Assembly (NCBI RefSeq): GCF_002237655.1
Contig: NZ_NOKT01000021.1
Location: 62,001 to 126,000, forward strand
Direction of reading: 5' to 3'
From: Streptomyces sp. XY006
Lineage (GTDB): Bacteria > Actinomycetota > Actinomycetes > Streptomycetales > Streptomycetaceae
DNA length: 64,000 nt
Part shown: piece after piece, positions 24,881-32,966 of the stretch
Position numbering within the stretch: position 1 is the first letter of the stretch
Layout of the letters: each line of letters starts with the position of its first letter
Notes under the pieces: generated by a model
The model's input: the letters and a program-made list of their open reading frames with translations, nothing else
Database searches by the model: none
What the model was told of the DNA's origin: nothing
Made by a program: the position numbers and the translations under genes

Positions 24881-26686
24881 TTAGCGCTTGACTCGGCCGC
24901 GTATAGCAAGTACGGCGAGACCGAGCAGAACTGGCTCGGAAAAACGTGATGCCATCTCGATGTAGGTGCCTGCCTTGGTTAGATCTTGACCCGAAGAGCG
25001 AAATATCACTGAATTCAAGGTTACTCGCAAGGCGCTCTCGACTCGCTTGCCTGTAATGCGAGCGCGGTAGGGAACTTCCGGGTTGGCAGGGTCAGGCTTC
25101 TCTGTTGTTATAGAAATGCTACCATCCTTTATCTGGCCGGAAGAGGACGAGTCGACGCTCGATTTAGGGATGCCCCATATTGTTAGACTCGCCACGGTGG
25201 CAATCATTGTTAGCAATAGCCACCCGAGCGCCCTTGAAGCGCGCAAGCCATAACCGGATGTGCCCCAGTAGAGAGATAGTAAGACCCTCTCGCCGAATGG
25301 GCGACTGGGATCATGGCGCCGCATTTCCATCTCGCCATAGTAAAAGTCTGCGGCATCTGGTTCATTCTTTCCGTCTTCCAACGCTTTGCGTAGCTGTCTA
25401 TATGTCGCGCCTAGTGCAGACGGTGTTGGAGGGGTGATATCTTGCCCAGCTGTTGTCCAGCCACGCCAAATTGGACTCTCGGCACGTCTGTAGCTCATTC
25501 GCCATAGATGTTCCTCGTAAATGGTGCGCCGTTGAGTCCATCTAGCGAGGCGAAAACTGTTGCGCTGAAACCCCGTAGGTGTTGCGGAGTAAGTGCAGTT
25601 TCCTTCCATGCGGATTTGATCCAGATGGAAGGCTCCAGTGAAGATGCAGGATGACAGGTCAAGGTCGGTCAACACCAGATGAGCGGCATCTACGCCGCGT
25701 ACTGTTGTCATTCGTACGGTCGGATGGAGGCCGTCGAAAAAATCTTCCGACAGTTCAGTGCCATGTTCACTTACAAATCGGCGTTCCCGTGAGGTTACCG
25801 CAACTGGATATTCGAAAAACGCATCGTCCAAATTTACGGCAGCGTACCGAAGTCGCAAAGTCGCCGTTGACTTCCAGTGAGTGCGTTGACAATCAACCTG
25901 CCTGGCGGAAACCTCCAGCAAAGTTGGTTTCTCGAAAACGGCTAGTGTTAGGTTTACCGTTTGCGCGCATATGAGCGGGCCAATTTGGGGGGCATTGCTA
26001 AATGTTGCATTTGAGAAGTCGATATCGCCGCCTATAGTAGACTGCCAAAACTCCAAAGGTCCGCGAAAGGTTGCCCGGCTAAAGAAGGCTGCGGAGTGAA
26101 ATGTGCAGTCGGTGAAATGAGTGGCACCCGAAAAGACGGTCAGACCAAAGCCTGCCGTCCTCTCGAAATGGGCACCATCAAAAAATGCTTCATCGCGGAA
26201 ATCGGCTCGCCCGAAAAATGCGTCTTTCAGGATGGCGTTTTCAAAGCTGACGTATGCATTAAACACGGCATCGTTGAATTTTGCCCCGTCTTGAAATGTC
26301 GCCATAAAGAAGACTGCTGTGCCTTCGAAGTGAGAATGGCCGTAGTTGGCATTTCCGTCAATCACCGCCTCTGTGAGATCTACATCGCCGAACCTCTTAT
26401 GCTGACGCGTGGGGTCGTAGAACCTATGCAGCACTTCGTCAAGGAGTTGCTCGGATACTGTTGTCCCGCGCAGATCAAGATTTCCTCCCGGAGACAAACT
26501 CGCCAGGAATGCATCTTTTTGAGAAGAGTCGGCATGCGTAAGGCATCGGCCGTGGGGGGCAAGAGCTAGGCCACGGCAACCGACCGGGTCCGAACTGTCT
26601 GCTCCTACGGCGCAGTGTTGCCAGTCCGGAGGTTCGACCTCAGGAGGCGGGCTTGGAATCTGATTGGGTGCGGCCACATCGACCAC
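24881..26686 (-). CDS. Pentapeptide-repeat membrane protein (element cargo)
   Basis: About 601 residues from a GTG at 26686 (26677 also fits; no strong ribosome-binding site). The N-terminus has a Cys/His segment (WQHCAVGADSSDPVGCRG, then CLTHAD), followed by many F/A-centred pentapeptide units at roughly residues 95-240 (such as FNDAV, FENAI, FGRAD, FRDEA, FDGAH), expected to form a right-handed quadrilateral beta-helix. Near the C-terminus are two hydrophobic segments (ALGWLLLTMIATVASLTIWG and EPVLLGLAVLAIRG). GC content is visibly lower than neighbours, and codon 25282-25280 is TTA, implying bldA dependence. Function unknown; the intact frame in a decaying element suggests selection or recent arrival. 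Confidence 0.75.
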   Translation of the reverse strand: MVDVAAPNQIPSPPPEVEPPDWQHCAVGADSSDPVGCRGLALAPHGRCLTHADSSQKDAFLASLSPGGNLDLRGTTVSEQLLDEVLHRFYDPTRQHKRFGDVDLTEAVIDGNANYGHSHFEGTAVFFMATFQDGAKFNDAVFNAYVSFENAILKDAFFGRADFRDEAFFDGAHFERTAGFGLTVFSGATHFTDCTFHSAAFFSRATFRGPLEFWQSTIGGDIDFSNATFSNAPQIGPLICAQTVNLTLAVFEKPTLLEVSARQVDCQRTHWKSTATLRLRYAAVNLDDAFFEYPVAVTSRERRFVSEHGTELSEDFFDGLHPTVRMTTVRGVDAAHLVLTDLDLSSCIFTGAFHLDQIRMEGNCTYSATPTGFQRNSFRLARWTQRRTIYEEHLWRMSYRRAESPIWRGWTTAGQDITPPTPSALGATYRQLRKALEDGKNEPDAADFYYGEMEMRRHDPSRPFGERVLLSLYWGTSGYGLRASRALGWLLLTMIATVASLTIWGIPKSSVDSSSSGQIKDGSISITTEKPDPANPEVPYRARITGKRVESALRVTLNSVIFRSSGQDLTKAGTYIEMASRFSEPVLLGLAVLAIRGRVKR

Positions 26687-26765
26687 AGACGTTAGGGTCG
26701 CGCAGATGGTTCCGCTGTCTTGTGCTGCCGCACTGGCCGCGTCGTAGCGCGAGATGTCTGAGTCC

Positions 26766-26785
26766 CTGGGCCGTCCCTGGGCCGT
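26766..26785 (+). repeat. Two CTGGGCCGT direct repeats (right arm)
   Basis: Copies at 26766-26774 and 26777-26785, 11 bp apart, same orientation and spacing as the first two left-arm copies. Candidate integrase arm sites about 105 bp from the presumed crossover core. Confidence 0.55.
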
Positions 26786-26861
26786 CCGAAGCCGACCAAC
26801 GCCGACAGTCGGCACCCACAGGTGACCACGCCCACCCCGCTCCGGCCTGGGCTCCCGGCGA

Positions 26862-26904
26862 TGATCTGCGACACTGGGTGGGTTATGCCGAAGCCCGGAG
26901 AACT
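26862..26904 (+). repeat. Right attachment-site repeat (attR) over the rlmN start
   Basis: Second copy of the 43-bp repeat. The differing bases between the two copies cluster directly before the ATG (seven-base segment) and at codon 2, so the element brings its own near-copy of the rlmN upstream block and start codon. Confidence 0.75.
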
Positions 26905-27991
26905 CACTTTCGTCGCCCCGCGCGGAGCCAAGAAGCCGCCGCGGCATCTCGCCGATCTCACTCCTGCCGAGCGCAAGGAGGCCGTCGCCGCTGTCGGGGA
27001 GAAGCCGTTTCGCGCCAAGCAGCTCTCGCAGCACTACTTCGCGCGGTACGCGCACGATCCGGAGCAGTGGACCGACATCCCCGCCGGGTCCCGTGACCGG
27101 CTGCGGGAAGCGCTGCTGCCTGAGCTGATGACCGTCGTGCGGCATCTGTCCACCGACCAGGGCACCACGCGCAAGACGCTGTGGCGGCTGTTCGACGGGA
27201 CGCTCGTCGAGTCCGTGCTGATGCGCTACCCGGACCGGGTGACCATGTGCATCAGCTCGCAGGCCGGCTGCGGGATGAACTGCCCCTTCTGTGCGACGGG
27301 GCAGGCCGGCCTGGACCGGAACCTGTCCACCGCCGAGATCGTGCACCAGATCGTGGACGGGATGCGCGCCCTGCGCGACGGGGAGGTCCCCGGCGGCCCG
27401 GCGCGGCTCAGCAACATCGTGTTCATGGGCATGGGCGAGCCCCTCGCGAACTACAACCGGGTCATCGGCTCTATCCGGCGGCTCACCGACCCCGAGCCGG
27501 ACGGGCTGGGGCTGTCGCAGCGCGGCATCACCGTCTCGACGGTCGGGCTCGTCCCGGCCATCCACCGGTTCGCCGACGAGGGCTTCAAGTGCCGCCTCGC
27601 CATCTCGCTGCACGCCCCGGACGACGAGCTGCGCGACACCCTCGTGCCCGTGAACACGCGGTGGAAGGTACGTGAGGTGCTCGACGCCGGCTTCGAGTAC
27701 AGCGCCAAGTCCGGGCGCCGGCTGTCCATCGAGTACGCGCTGATCCGGGACATCAACGACCAGGCCTGGCGCGGGGACCGGCTCGGCCGGATGCTCAAGG
27801 GCAGGCCCGTGCACGTCAACCTCATCCCGCTGAACCCGACGCCCGGGTCGAAGTGGACGGCCTCCCGGCCGGAGGACGAGAAGGCGTTCGTCGAGGCCAT
27901 CGCCGCGCACGGTGTGCCGGTGACGATCCGGGACACCCGTGGTCAGGAGATCGACGGGGCGTGTGGTCAGCTCGCCGCCACCGAACGGTAG
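26885..27991 (+). CDS. rlmN: 23S rRNA/tRNA adenine-C2 methyltransferase RlmN
   Basis: Radical-SAM enzyme that methylates A2503 of 23S rRNA and A37 of some tRNAs. From the ATG at 26885 it has 368 residues. The 4Fe-4S cluster motif is C129-x3-C133-x2-C136 (CGMNCPFCATG); the substrate-bound catalytic Cys is C360 in DGACGQLA; MGMGEPLANY and SLHAPDDELR are further family blocks. The first seven codons belong to the attachment repeat, so its upstream region now comes from the integrated element. No obvious ribosome-binding site precedes the ATG. An in-frame GTG at 26822 would add 21 unlikely residues. Confidence 0.95.
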   Translation: MPKPGELTFVAPRGAKKPPRHLADLTPAERKEAVAAVGEKPFRAKQLSQHYFARYAHDPEQWTDIPAGSRDRLREALLPELMTVVRHLSTDQGTTRKTLWRLFDGTLVESVLMRYPDRVTMCISSQAGCGMNCPFCATGQAGLDRNLSTAEIVHQIVDGMRALRDGEVPGGPARLSNIVFMGMGEPLANYNRVIGSIRRLTDPEPDGLGLSQRGITVSTVGLVPAIHRFADEGFKCRLAISLHAPDDELRDTLVPVNTRWKVREVLDAGFEYSAKSGRRLSIEYALIRDINDQAWRGDRLGRMLKGRPVHVNLIPLNPTPGSKWTASRPEDEKAFVEAIAAHGVPVTIRDTRGQEIDGACGQLAATER

Positions 27992-28017
27992 TCTGACCGC
28001 CGTAAGAACATCTGCAT

Positions 28018-28108
28018 ATTCCGACAGGGGAGCGCCACAGCGCTGAGAGTGCGGCACCGGCCGCAGACCCTCCGAACCTGGCCCAGGTCATTCTGGGTAG
28101 GGAGATCG
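28018..28108 (+). ncRNA. TPP riboswitch (THI element)
   Basis: Conserved thi-box pieces are present in order: ACAGGGGAGC, GCTGAGAGTG, then CAGACCCTCCGAACCTG and GGGTAGGGAG. It lies in the leader of the thiamin transporter genes. Binding of thiamin pyrophosphate should lower expression. Confidence 0.93.
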
Positions 28109-28128
28109 GTCATCACTCGAGCTGTTGC

Positions 28129-28163
28129 GCCCTGCCCGGGACCTCGGAAGTCCCGGGCGGGGC
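28129..28163 (+). terminator. Strong hairpin in the thiB leader
   Basis: 14-bp stem (28129-28142 with 28150-28163, one G-T pair) and 7-base loop. It lacks a U-run, so it may be part of the riboswitch expression platform or a leader hairpin rather than a simple terminator. Confidence 0.55.
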
Positions 28164-28171
28164 CGCGTCTT

Positions 28172-28190
28172 CTCCTGGTCACTCCAGGAG
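28172..28190 (+). promoter_or_regulatory. Hairpin covering the thiB ribosome-binding site
   Basis: CTCCTGG (28172-28178) is exactly complementary to CCAGGAG (28184-28190), which contains most of the Shine-Dalgarno AGGAGG (28186-28191). The GTG start follows at 28198. This suggests translational control by the upstream riboswitch. Confidence 0.6.
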
Positions 28191-28197
28191 GAATCCA

Positions 28198-29283
28198 GTG
28201 GGCATCAACGCGAAGCGCCTGACGGCGGCGGTCGTCGGGCTGGGCATGGCGGGCACGCTCGCCGCGTGCGGGTCGTCCGACGGCGGTCAGGAGTCCGGCG
28301 ACTCCACGACGGTGACGCTCGTCAGCCACGACTCGTGGGCCGCGTCCAAGGACGTGATCGCGGCCTTCGAGAAGCAGTCCGGCTACAAGGTCCGCGTCCT
28401 GAAGGACGGCGACGCCGGGCAGGCCGTCAACAAGGCCATCCTCACCAAGGACAACCCGCAGGGCGACGTCCTCTTCGGCGTCGACAACACCCTGCTGTCC
28501 CGCGCCCTCGACAACGGCCTGTTCCAGCCGTACGAGGCGAAGGGATCGGAGCGGATCAAGCCCGAGTACCGGGCCGATCAGGAGCAGCACCGGGTCACGC
28601 CCGTCGACACCGGCGACATCTGCGTCAACTACGACAAGAAGTACTTCGCCGACCGCGATCTGCAGCCGCCGCGCAGCTTCGACGACCTGATCAAGCCGGC
28701 CTACAAGAACCTGCTGGTCACCGAGAACGCCTCCTCGTCCTCGCCCGGCCTCGGCTTCCTGCTCGGCACCGCCGCGAAGTACGGGGACGACGGCTGGGAG
28801 GGCTACTGGAAGAAGCTCAAGGCCAACGGCGTGAAGGTCGTCGACGGCTGGGAGCAGGCCTACAACGAGGAGTTCTCCGGCTCCAGCAGCGGCAAGAAGG
28901 CCAAGGGCGACCGGCCGCTCGTCGTGTCGTACGCCTCCTCGCCGCCCGCCGAGGTGCTGTACGCCGAGCCCAAGCCCACCGCCGCCCCGACCGGGGTCGC
29001 CGCGGGCACCTGCTTCCGGCAGGTCGAGTACGCCGGGCTGCTGAGCAACGCCCGCAACACCGAGGGCGGCAAGGCCCTCCTCGACTTCCTGATCGGCAAG
29101 CGGTTCCAGGAGGACATGCCGCTCAACATGTTCGTGTACCCGGTGACCGAGGGCGCCCAGGTGCCGCCGGAGTTCGTGAAGTACGGGCCGCAGGCGAAGG
29201 ACCCGGAGACCATGGACCCGGCGAAGATCGCCGACCGTCGTGACCCGTGGATCAAGTCGTGGACCTCGCTCGTACTCAAGTGA
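28198..29283 (+). CDS. thiB: Thiamin ABC transporter substrate-binding lipoprotein
   Basis: Extracytoplasmic binding protein of 361 residues. The signal peptide ends in the lipobox LAAC with Cys24 as lipidation site. The mature protein opens VTLVSHDSWAASKDVI, and VLFGVDNTLLSRALDNGLF plus VPVDTGDICVNYD-like segments resemble ThiB. It is first of a three-gene operon under the TPP riboswitch, which makes thiamin or its phosphates the likely ligand. The GTG at 28198 is fixed by the AGGAGG before it. Confidence 0.92.
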   Translation: MGINAKRLTAAVVGLGMAGTLAACGSSDGGQESGDSTTVTLVSHDSWAASKDVIAAFEKQSGYKVRVLKDGDAGQAVNKAILTKDNPQGDVLFGVDNTLLSRALDNGLFQPYEAKGSERIKPEYRADQEQHRVTPVDTGDICVNYDKKYFADRDLQPPRSFDDLIKPAYKNLLVTENASSSSPGLGFLLGTAAKYGDDGWEGYWKKLKANGVKVVDGWEQAYNEEFSGSSSGKKAKGDRPLVVSYASSPPAEVLYAEPKPTAAPTGVAAGTCFRQVEYAGLLSNARNTEGGKALLDFLIGKRFQEDMPLNMFVYPVTEGAQVPPEFVKYGPQAKDPETMDPAKIADRRDPWIKSWTSLVLK

Positions 29284-30923
29284 GCGGCCGGACGCGGGGC
29301 GCGGCGGCGCGGCTCGGCCTGCTGGCCGTGCCCGTCGCGTTCTTCGCGGTCTTCTTCGCCTACCCCGTCGCCGCGATAGTGTCGCGTGGCCTGAAGGCCG
29401 ACGGGGCCTGGCACCTCGGGCGGATCGGGGAGGTGCTGGCGCAGTCCGACGTGCGGCACGTGCTGTGGTTCAACACCTGGCAGGCCCTCGTCTCCACCGC
29501 GCTCACCCTGCTGATCGCCCTCCCGGGCGCGTACGTCTTCGCGCGCTTGTCGTTCCCGGGCAAGCAGGTCCTGCGGGCGGTCGTGACCGTGCCCTTCGTG
29601 CTGCCCACGGTCGTCGTCGGTACGGCGTTCCTGGCGCTGGTCGGGCGCGGCGGGCTGCTCGACGAGCTGTGGGGCGTACGGCTGGACACCACCGTGTGGG
29701 CGATCCTGCTCGCGCACGTCTTCTTCAACTACGCCGTCGTCGTGCGGACGGTCGGCGGGATGTGGGCGCAGCTCGACCCGCGGCAGGAGGAGGCCGCGCG
29801 GATGCTCGGCGCGTCCCGGGCGCAGGCCTGGCGGCAGGTCACCCTGCCGGCCCTCGCCCCGGCCGTGGCCGCCGCCGCGCTCATGGTCTTCCTGTTCACC
29901 TTCACCTCCTTCGGTGTCGTCCAGATCCTCGGCGGGCCCACCTTCTCCACCCTGGAGGTGGAGATCTACCGGCAGACCTCGGAGATCTTCGACCTGTCCA
30001 CGGCGGCCGTGCTCACGCTGATCCAGTTCGCGGCGGTGGGCGCGATCCTCGCCCTGCACGCCTGGACGGTGCGGCGGCGGGAGACCGCGCTGCGGCTGGT
30101 GGACCCGTCCGTGACCGCGCGCAGGCCGCGCGGCGCCGGGCAGTGGGCGCTGCTGGGCGGGGTGCTCGTCACCGCCGCGCTCCTGCTCCTGCTGCCGCTC
30201 ACCGTGCTGGTGCAGCGGTCCCTGGACGCGCCGGGCCTGGGCTACTACCGGGCACTGACCCGCGAGGACGGGGGCGTGTTCCTGGTCCCGCCGATCGAGG
30301 CGATCGGCAACTCCCTGTCGTACGCCGTCGCCGCCACGCTCGTCGCCGTGGTGGTCGGGGGACTGGCTGCCGTCGCGCTCACCCGCCGGGACGCCGGGCG
30401 GTTCGTGCGCGGCTTCGACGCGCTGCTGATGCTGCCGCTCGGGGTGTCCGCGGTGACCGTCGGGTTCGGGTTCCTGATCGCCCTGGACGAGCCGCCGCTG
30501 GACCTGCGGTCCACATGGATCCTGGTGCCGCTCGCGCAGGCGCTGGTCGGGGTGCCGTTCGTGGTGCGGACCATGCTGCCCGTGCTGCGGGCCGTGGACA
30601 CCCGGCTGCGGGAGGCGGCCGCGGTGCTCGGGGCCTCGCCCTGGCGCGTGTGGCGGGAGGTGGATCTGCCGCTCGTACGGCGGGCGCTGCTGATCGCGGC
30701 CGGGTTCGCCTTCGCGGTGTCGCTGGGGGAGTTCGGGGCGACGGTGTTCATCGCGCGGCCCGACAATCCGACGCTGCCGGTGGCCGTGGCCCGGCTGCTG
30801 GGGCGGCCCGGGGAGCTCAACTACGGGCAGGCGATGGCCCTGTCGACGATTCTGATGGTGGTGTGCGCGGTGGCCCTGCTGGTGCTGGAGCGGCTGCGGA
30901 CGGACCGGACGGGGGAGTTCTAG
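29280..30923 (+). CDS. thiP: Thiamin ABC transporter permease
   Basis: Fused two-domain permease of 547 residues with about 12 transmembrane segments and two EAA-type loops (EAARMLGASRAQAWRQVTLP in the first half, EAAAVLGASPWRVWREVDLP in the second), as in ThiP and FbpB-like permeases. The GTG at 29280 overlaps the thiB stop (GTGA) and is preferred over an in-frame GTG at 29247. The ATPase gene starts directly after its stop. Confidence 0.92.
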   Translation: MSGRTRGAAARLGLLAVPVAFFAVFFAYPVAAIVSRGLKADGAWHLGRIGEVLAQSDVRHVLWFNTWQALVSTALTLLIALPGAYVFARLSFPGKQVLRAVVTVPFVLPTVVVGTAFLALVGRGGLLDELWGVRLDTTVWAILLAHVFFNYAVVVRTVGGMWAQLDPRQEEAARMLGASRAQAWRQVTLPALAPAVAAAALMVFLFTFTSFGVVQILGGPTFSTLEVEIYRQTSEIFDLSTAAVLTLIQFAAVGAILALHAWTVRRRETALRLVDPSVTARRPRGAGQWALLGGVLVTAALLLLLPLTVLVQRSLDAPGLGYYRALTREDGGVFLVPPIEAIGNSLSYAVAATLVAVVVGGLAAVALTRRDAGRFVRGFDALLMLPLGVSAVTVGFGFLIALDEPPLDLRSTWILVPLAQALVGVPFVVRTMLPVLRAVDTRLREAAAVLGASPWRVWREVDLPLVRRALLIAAGFAFAVSLGEFGATVFIARPDNPTLPVAVARLLGRPGELNYGQAMALSTILMVVCAVALLVLERLRTDRTGEF

Positions 30924-31943
30924 ATGCTGCTGAGCCTGGAGGGCGCGACGGTCCGTTTCGGCGGGCGGGCCGTGCTGGACGCCGTCGATCTGGCGGTCGC
31001 CGAGCACGAGATCGTGTGCGTGCTGGGCCCGAGCGGCAGCGGCAAGTCGACCCTGCTGCGGGCGGTGGCGGGGCTGCAGCCGCTCGACTCCGGGCGGGTC
31101 TCGCTCGACGGCCGGGACCAGGCGGGTGTGCCCGCGCACCGGCGGGGCGTGGGGCTGATGTTCCAGGACCACCAGCTGTTCCCGCAGCGGGACGTGGGCG
31201 GCAACGTCGCTTTCGGTCTGCGCATGCACGGGGCGTCCAGGCGGCAGCAGGCCGAGCGCGTACGGGAGTTGCTGGAGCTCGTGGGGCTGCCGGGCGCCGG
31301 GAACCGGGCCGTTGCCGCGCTGTCCGGCGGGGAGCAGCAGCGGGTCGCGCTGGCCCGGGCGCTGGCGCCGAGCCCGCGGCTGCTGATGCTGGACGAGCCG
31401 CTGGGCCAGCTCGACCGGTCGCTGCGGGAGCGGCTGGTCGTCGAACTGAAGGAACTGTTCGGCCGGTTGGGCACCACCGTGCTCGCCGTGACGCACGACC
31501 AGGGCGAGGCCTTCGCCCTCGCCGACCGGGTCGTGGTGATGCGGGACGGGCGGATCGCCCAGTCCGGCACGCCCCTTGAGGTGTGGCAGCGGCCCGCCGA
31601 CGCGTTCGTGGCCCGCTTCCTCGGCTTCGAGAACGTCGTCGAGGCGACCGTCGGTGCGGAGGCGGCGGACACGCCGTGGGGCAAGGTGCCGGTGCCCGAG
31701 GACGCGCCGCAGGGCACCCGGACGCTGCTCGTGCGGCCCGCGGGCGTGCGGCTGGTGCCCGCCGGCACCGGCCTGCGCTGCACGGTGGCCGCGCGGACCT
31801 TCCGGGGCACCCATGTCGCCGTCCACCTCCAGCCCGCGGACGCCCCACGCCTGGAGGCGGCATGCGCGCTGCGCTCCGCGCCCGAGACGGGGGACGAGGT
31901 CGGGGTGGAGTTCGACGCCACCGAAATCGTGGTGCTCGACTGA
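30924..31943 (+). CDS. thiQ: Thiamin ABC transporter ATP-binding protein
   Basis: ATPase of 339 residues. Walker A GPSGSGKST (about 35-43), Q-loop FQDHQLFPQRD, signature LSGGEQQRVALARAL, Walker B LLMLDEPLGQLD and H-loop VTHDQ are all intact. It is longer than E. coli ThiQ because of a C-terminal regulatory-like beta domain from about residue 240, as in other MalK/PotA-like ATPases. The ATG abuts the thiP stop. The riboswitch context supports thiamin transport. Confidence 0.9.
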   Translation: MLLSLEGATVRFGGRAVLDAVDLAVAEHEIVCVLGPSGSGKSTLLRAVAGLQPLDSGRVSLDGRDQAGVPAHRRGVGLMFQDHQLFPQRDVGGNVAFGLRMHGASRRQQAERVRELLELVGLPGAGNRAVAALSGGEQQRVALARALAPSPRLLMLDEPLGQLDRSLRERLVVELKELFGRLGTTVLAVTHDQGEAFALADRVVVMRDGRIAQSGTPLEVWQRPADAFVARFLGFENVVEATVGAEAADTPWGKVPVPEDAPQGTRTLLVRPAGVRLVPAGTGLRCTVAARTFRGTHVAVHLQPADAPRLEAACALRSAPETGDEVGVEFDATEIVVLD

Positions 31944-32057
31944 CCGGGGGCGGCCCGAGCTGACCGAGGTCGGTGTCTCCTGGCGTCGGGGCCACGTGAA
32001 GGCCACGGTCGTCCTGCGCAGGCGACGTTCGGCTGAGGCAAGACGTCCCGGGACGGG

Positions 32058-32094
32058 ACGTGGCCCGCCCCCGTGGTGCGGGGACGGGCCACGT
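32058..32094. terminator. Bidirectional terminator hairpin
   Basis: Long GC-rich stem ACGTGGCCCG...CGGGCCACGT with inner CCCCG/CGGGG pairing, between convergent thiQ and the surface-protein gene. Confidence 0.75.
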
Positions 32095-32111
32095 CGGGTT
32101 GCCTGGAGGCG

Positions 32112-32819
32112 TCAGCTCTCGCTCTTCGCCCCACGGCGGCGCATGCCGAAGAACACGGCACCACCACCGGCGACGACCAGGGCCGCCGCGATGCCGGCGA
32201 TGACGCCGGTGTTGGAGTTGGCACCCGTCTCGGCGAGGTTCGAGTCACCGGCCGGAGCGGGCACGTTGCCCGCGGGCGTGGTGCTCTCGCCCTCCGACGG
32301 CTCGGGAGCCGGCGTACCGGTCTCCTCGGCCGGCTGCGACGGGGAGGCCGACGGGGTCGGCGTGGCCGGCGGGGTCGAAGCCGGGGGCTCCTCCCCCTTC
32401 TTGCAGGCCGTGGCCGGGGTGACGAGGTTCGGCTTGATGTCCTCGTCGACGTACGGAGTGGCCTTCACGTGGATGCGGTACTCCGCGTTCGGCTTCCACT
32501 CCTCGGCGAAGGTGATGGTGGTGCCCTCGCGCGAGCCCTTGACGACCTGCTCGCCGACCTTCTTGGCGTCGGCGCCGTTGTTCTGCAGGTACACGGTGAC
32601 CGTGGCCGGGACACCGGCGGGGTCCACGTCGGTGACGGTGATGACGCCCTTGTCACCGTCGCACTTCGCCTCGGCGGAGAACTCGTTGATGTTGCAGGCG
32701 AGCGCGTTGCCGGAGGCACCGAGCGCGAGCGCGGCCGAGGCCGAGACGACCCCGAGGACGCGCAGGGAACGAGCAACAGTACGGCGCGAGGCCGTACGGG
32801 ATACGGACAGAACTGCCAC
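32112..32819 (-). CDS. LAETG sortase-anchored surface protein
   Basis: Secreted protein of 235 residues: basic N-terminus and hydrophobic signal segment (LRVLGVVSASAALALGASGN), a beta-rich domain with three Cys residues, a Pro/Thr/Ser/Glu-rich spacer, then LAETG followed by a transmembrane helix (GVIAGIAAALVVAGGGAVFF) and the basic tail MRRRGAK. The motif is of the LAxTG type used by class E sortases, which anchor Streptomyces long chaplins. No sortase gene is in the window. The start is a GTG at 32819 with AAAGGA upstream. The ligand or role of the exposed domain is unknown. Confidence 0.88.
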   Translation of the reverse strand: MAVLSVSRTASRRTVARSLRVLGVVSASAALALGASGNALACNINEFSAEAKCDGDKGVITVTDVDPAGVPATVTVYLQNNGADAKKVGEQVVKGSREGTTITFAEEWKPNAEYRIHVKATPYVDEDIKPNLVTPATACKKGEEPPASTPPATPTPSASPSQPAEETGTPAPEPSEGESTTPAGNVPAPAGDSNLAETGANSNTGVIAGIAAALVVAGGGAVFFGMRRRGAKSES

Positions 32820-32900
32820 GTTTGTCCTTTACAGGATGCGTAATGCGGGGGGTTGGTGGCGGTGTTGACAGAGCATCAGCACCACCTGGAGGCTCACAGG

Positions 32901-32928
32901 TTTATAAGCGCCGCATAAGTAGTGTCAA
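32901..32928 (-). promoter_or_regulatory. Consensus-like promoter of the surface-protein gene
   Basis: On the minus strand TTGACA (32928-32923), a 16-bp spacer and TATAAA (32906-32901), close to the vegetative sigma consensus and unusually AT-rich for this genome. It predicts a leader of about 75 bases. Confidence 0.65.
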
Positions 32929-32966
32929 CGCATATGCCGCTTGCAAGCACTTGCTTTGCCAGGTTA

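Larger units (their letters stand above)
20755..26904. mobile_element. Degenerate AICE-type integrative element inserted at the 5' end of rlmN
   Basis: About 6.1 kb bounded by an imperfect 43-bp direct repeat (20755-20797 and 26862-26904; 36 of 43 bases identical by hand count) that covers the rlmN start codon. Minus-strand genes run traB fragment, spdB, small transfer genes, excisionase, integrase, the order of pSAM2/SLP1-like actinomycete integrative and conjugative elements, but no rep gene is visible and at least three genes are disrupted. A lower-GC pentapeptide gene forms the right part. The target is a protein gene rather than the tRNA gene usual for this class. The left-end rlmN start is followed by a stop after eight codons; the right copy is joined to the complete gene. 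Confidence 0.85.

Noticed and set aside
26687..28057. Minus-strand open frame continuing upstream of the pentapeptide gene across rlmN
   Set aside because: It is antisense to rlmN in a high-GC frame; protein-like character begins only near 26690.
28860..32006. 1048-codon minus-strand frame opposite the thiamin transporter
   Set aside because: Same antisense-shadow composition; the thiBPQ genes and riboswitch explain the plus strand.
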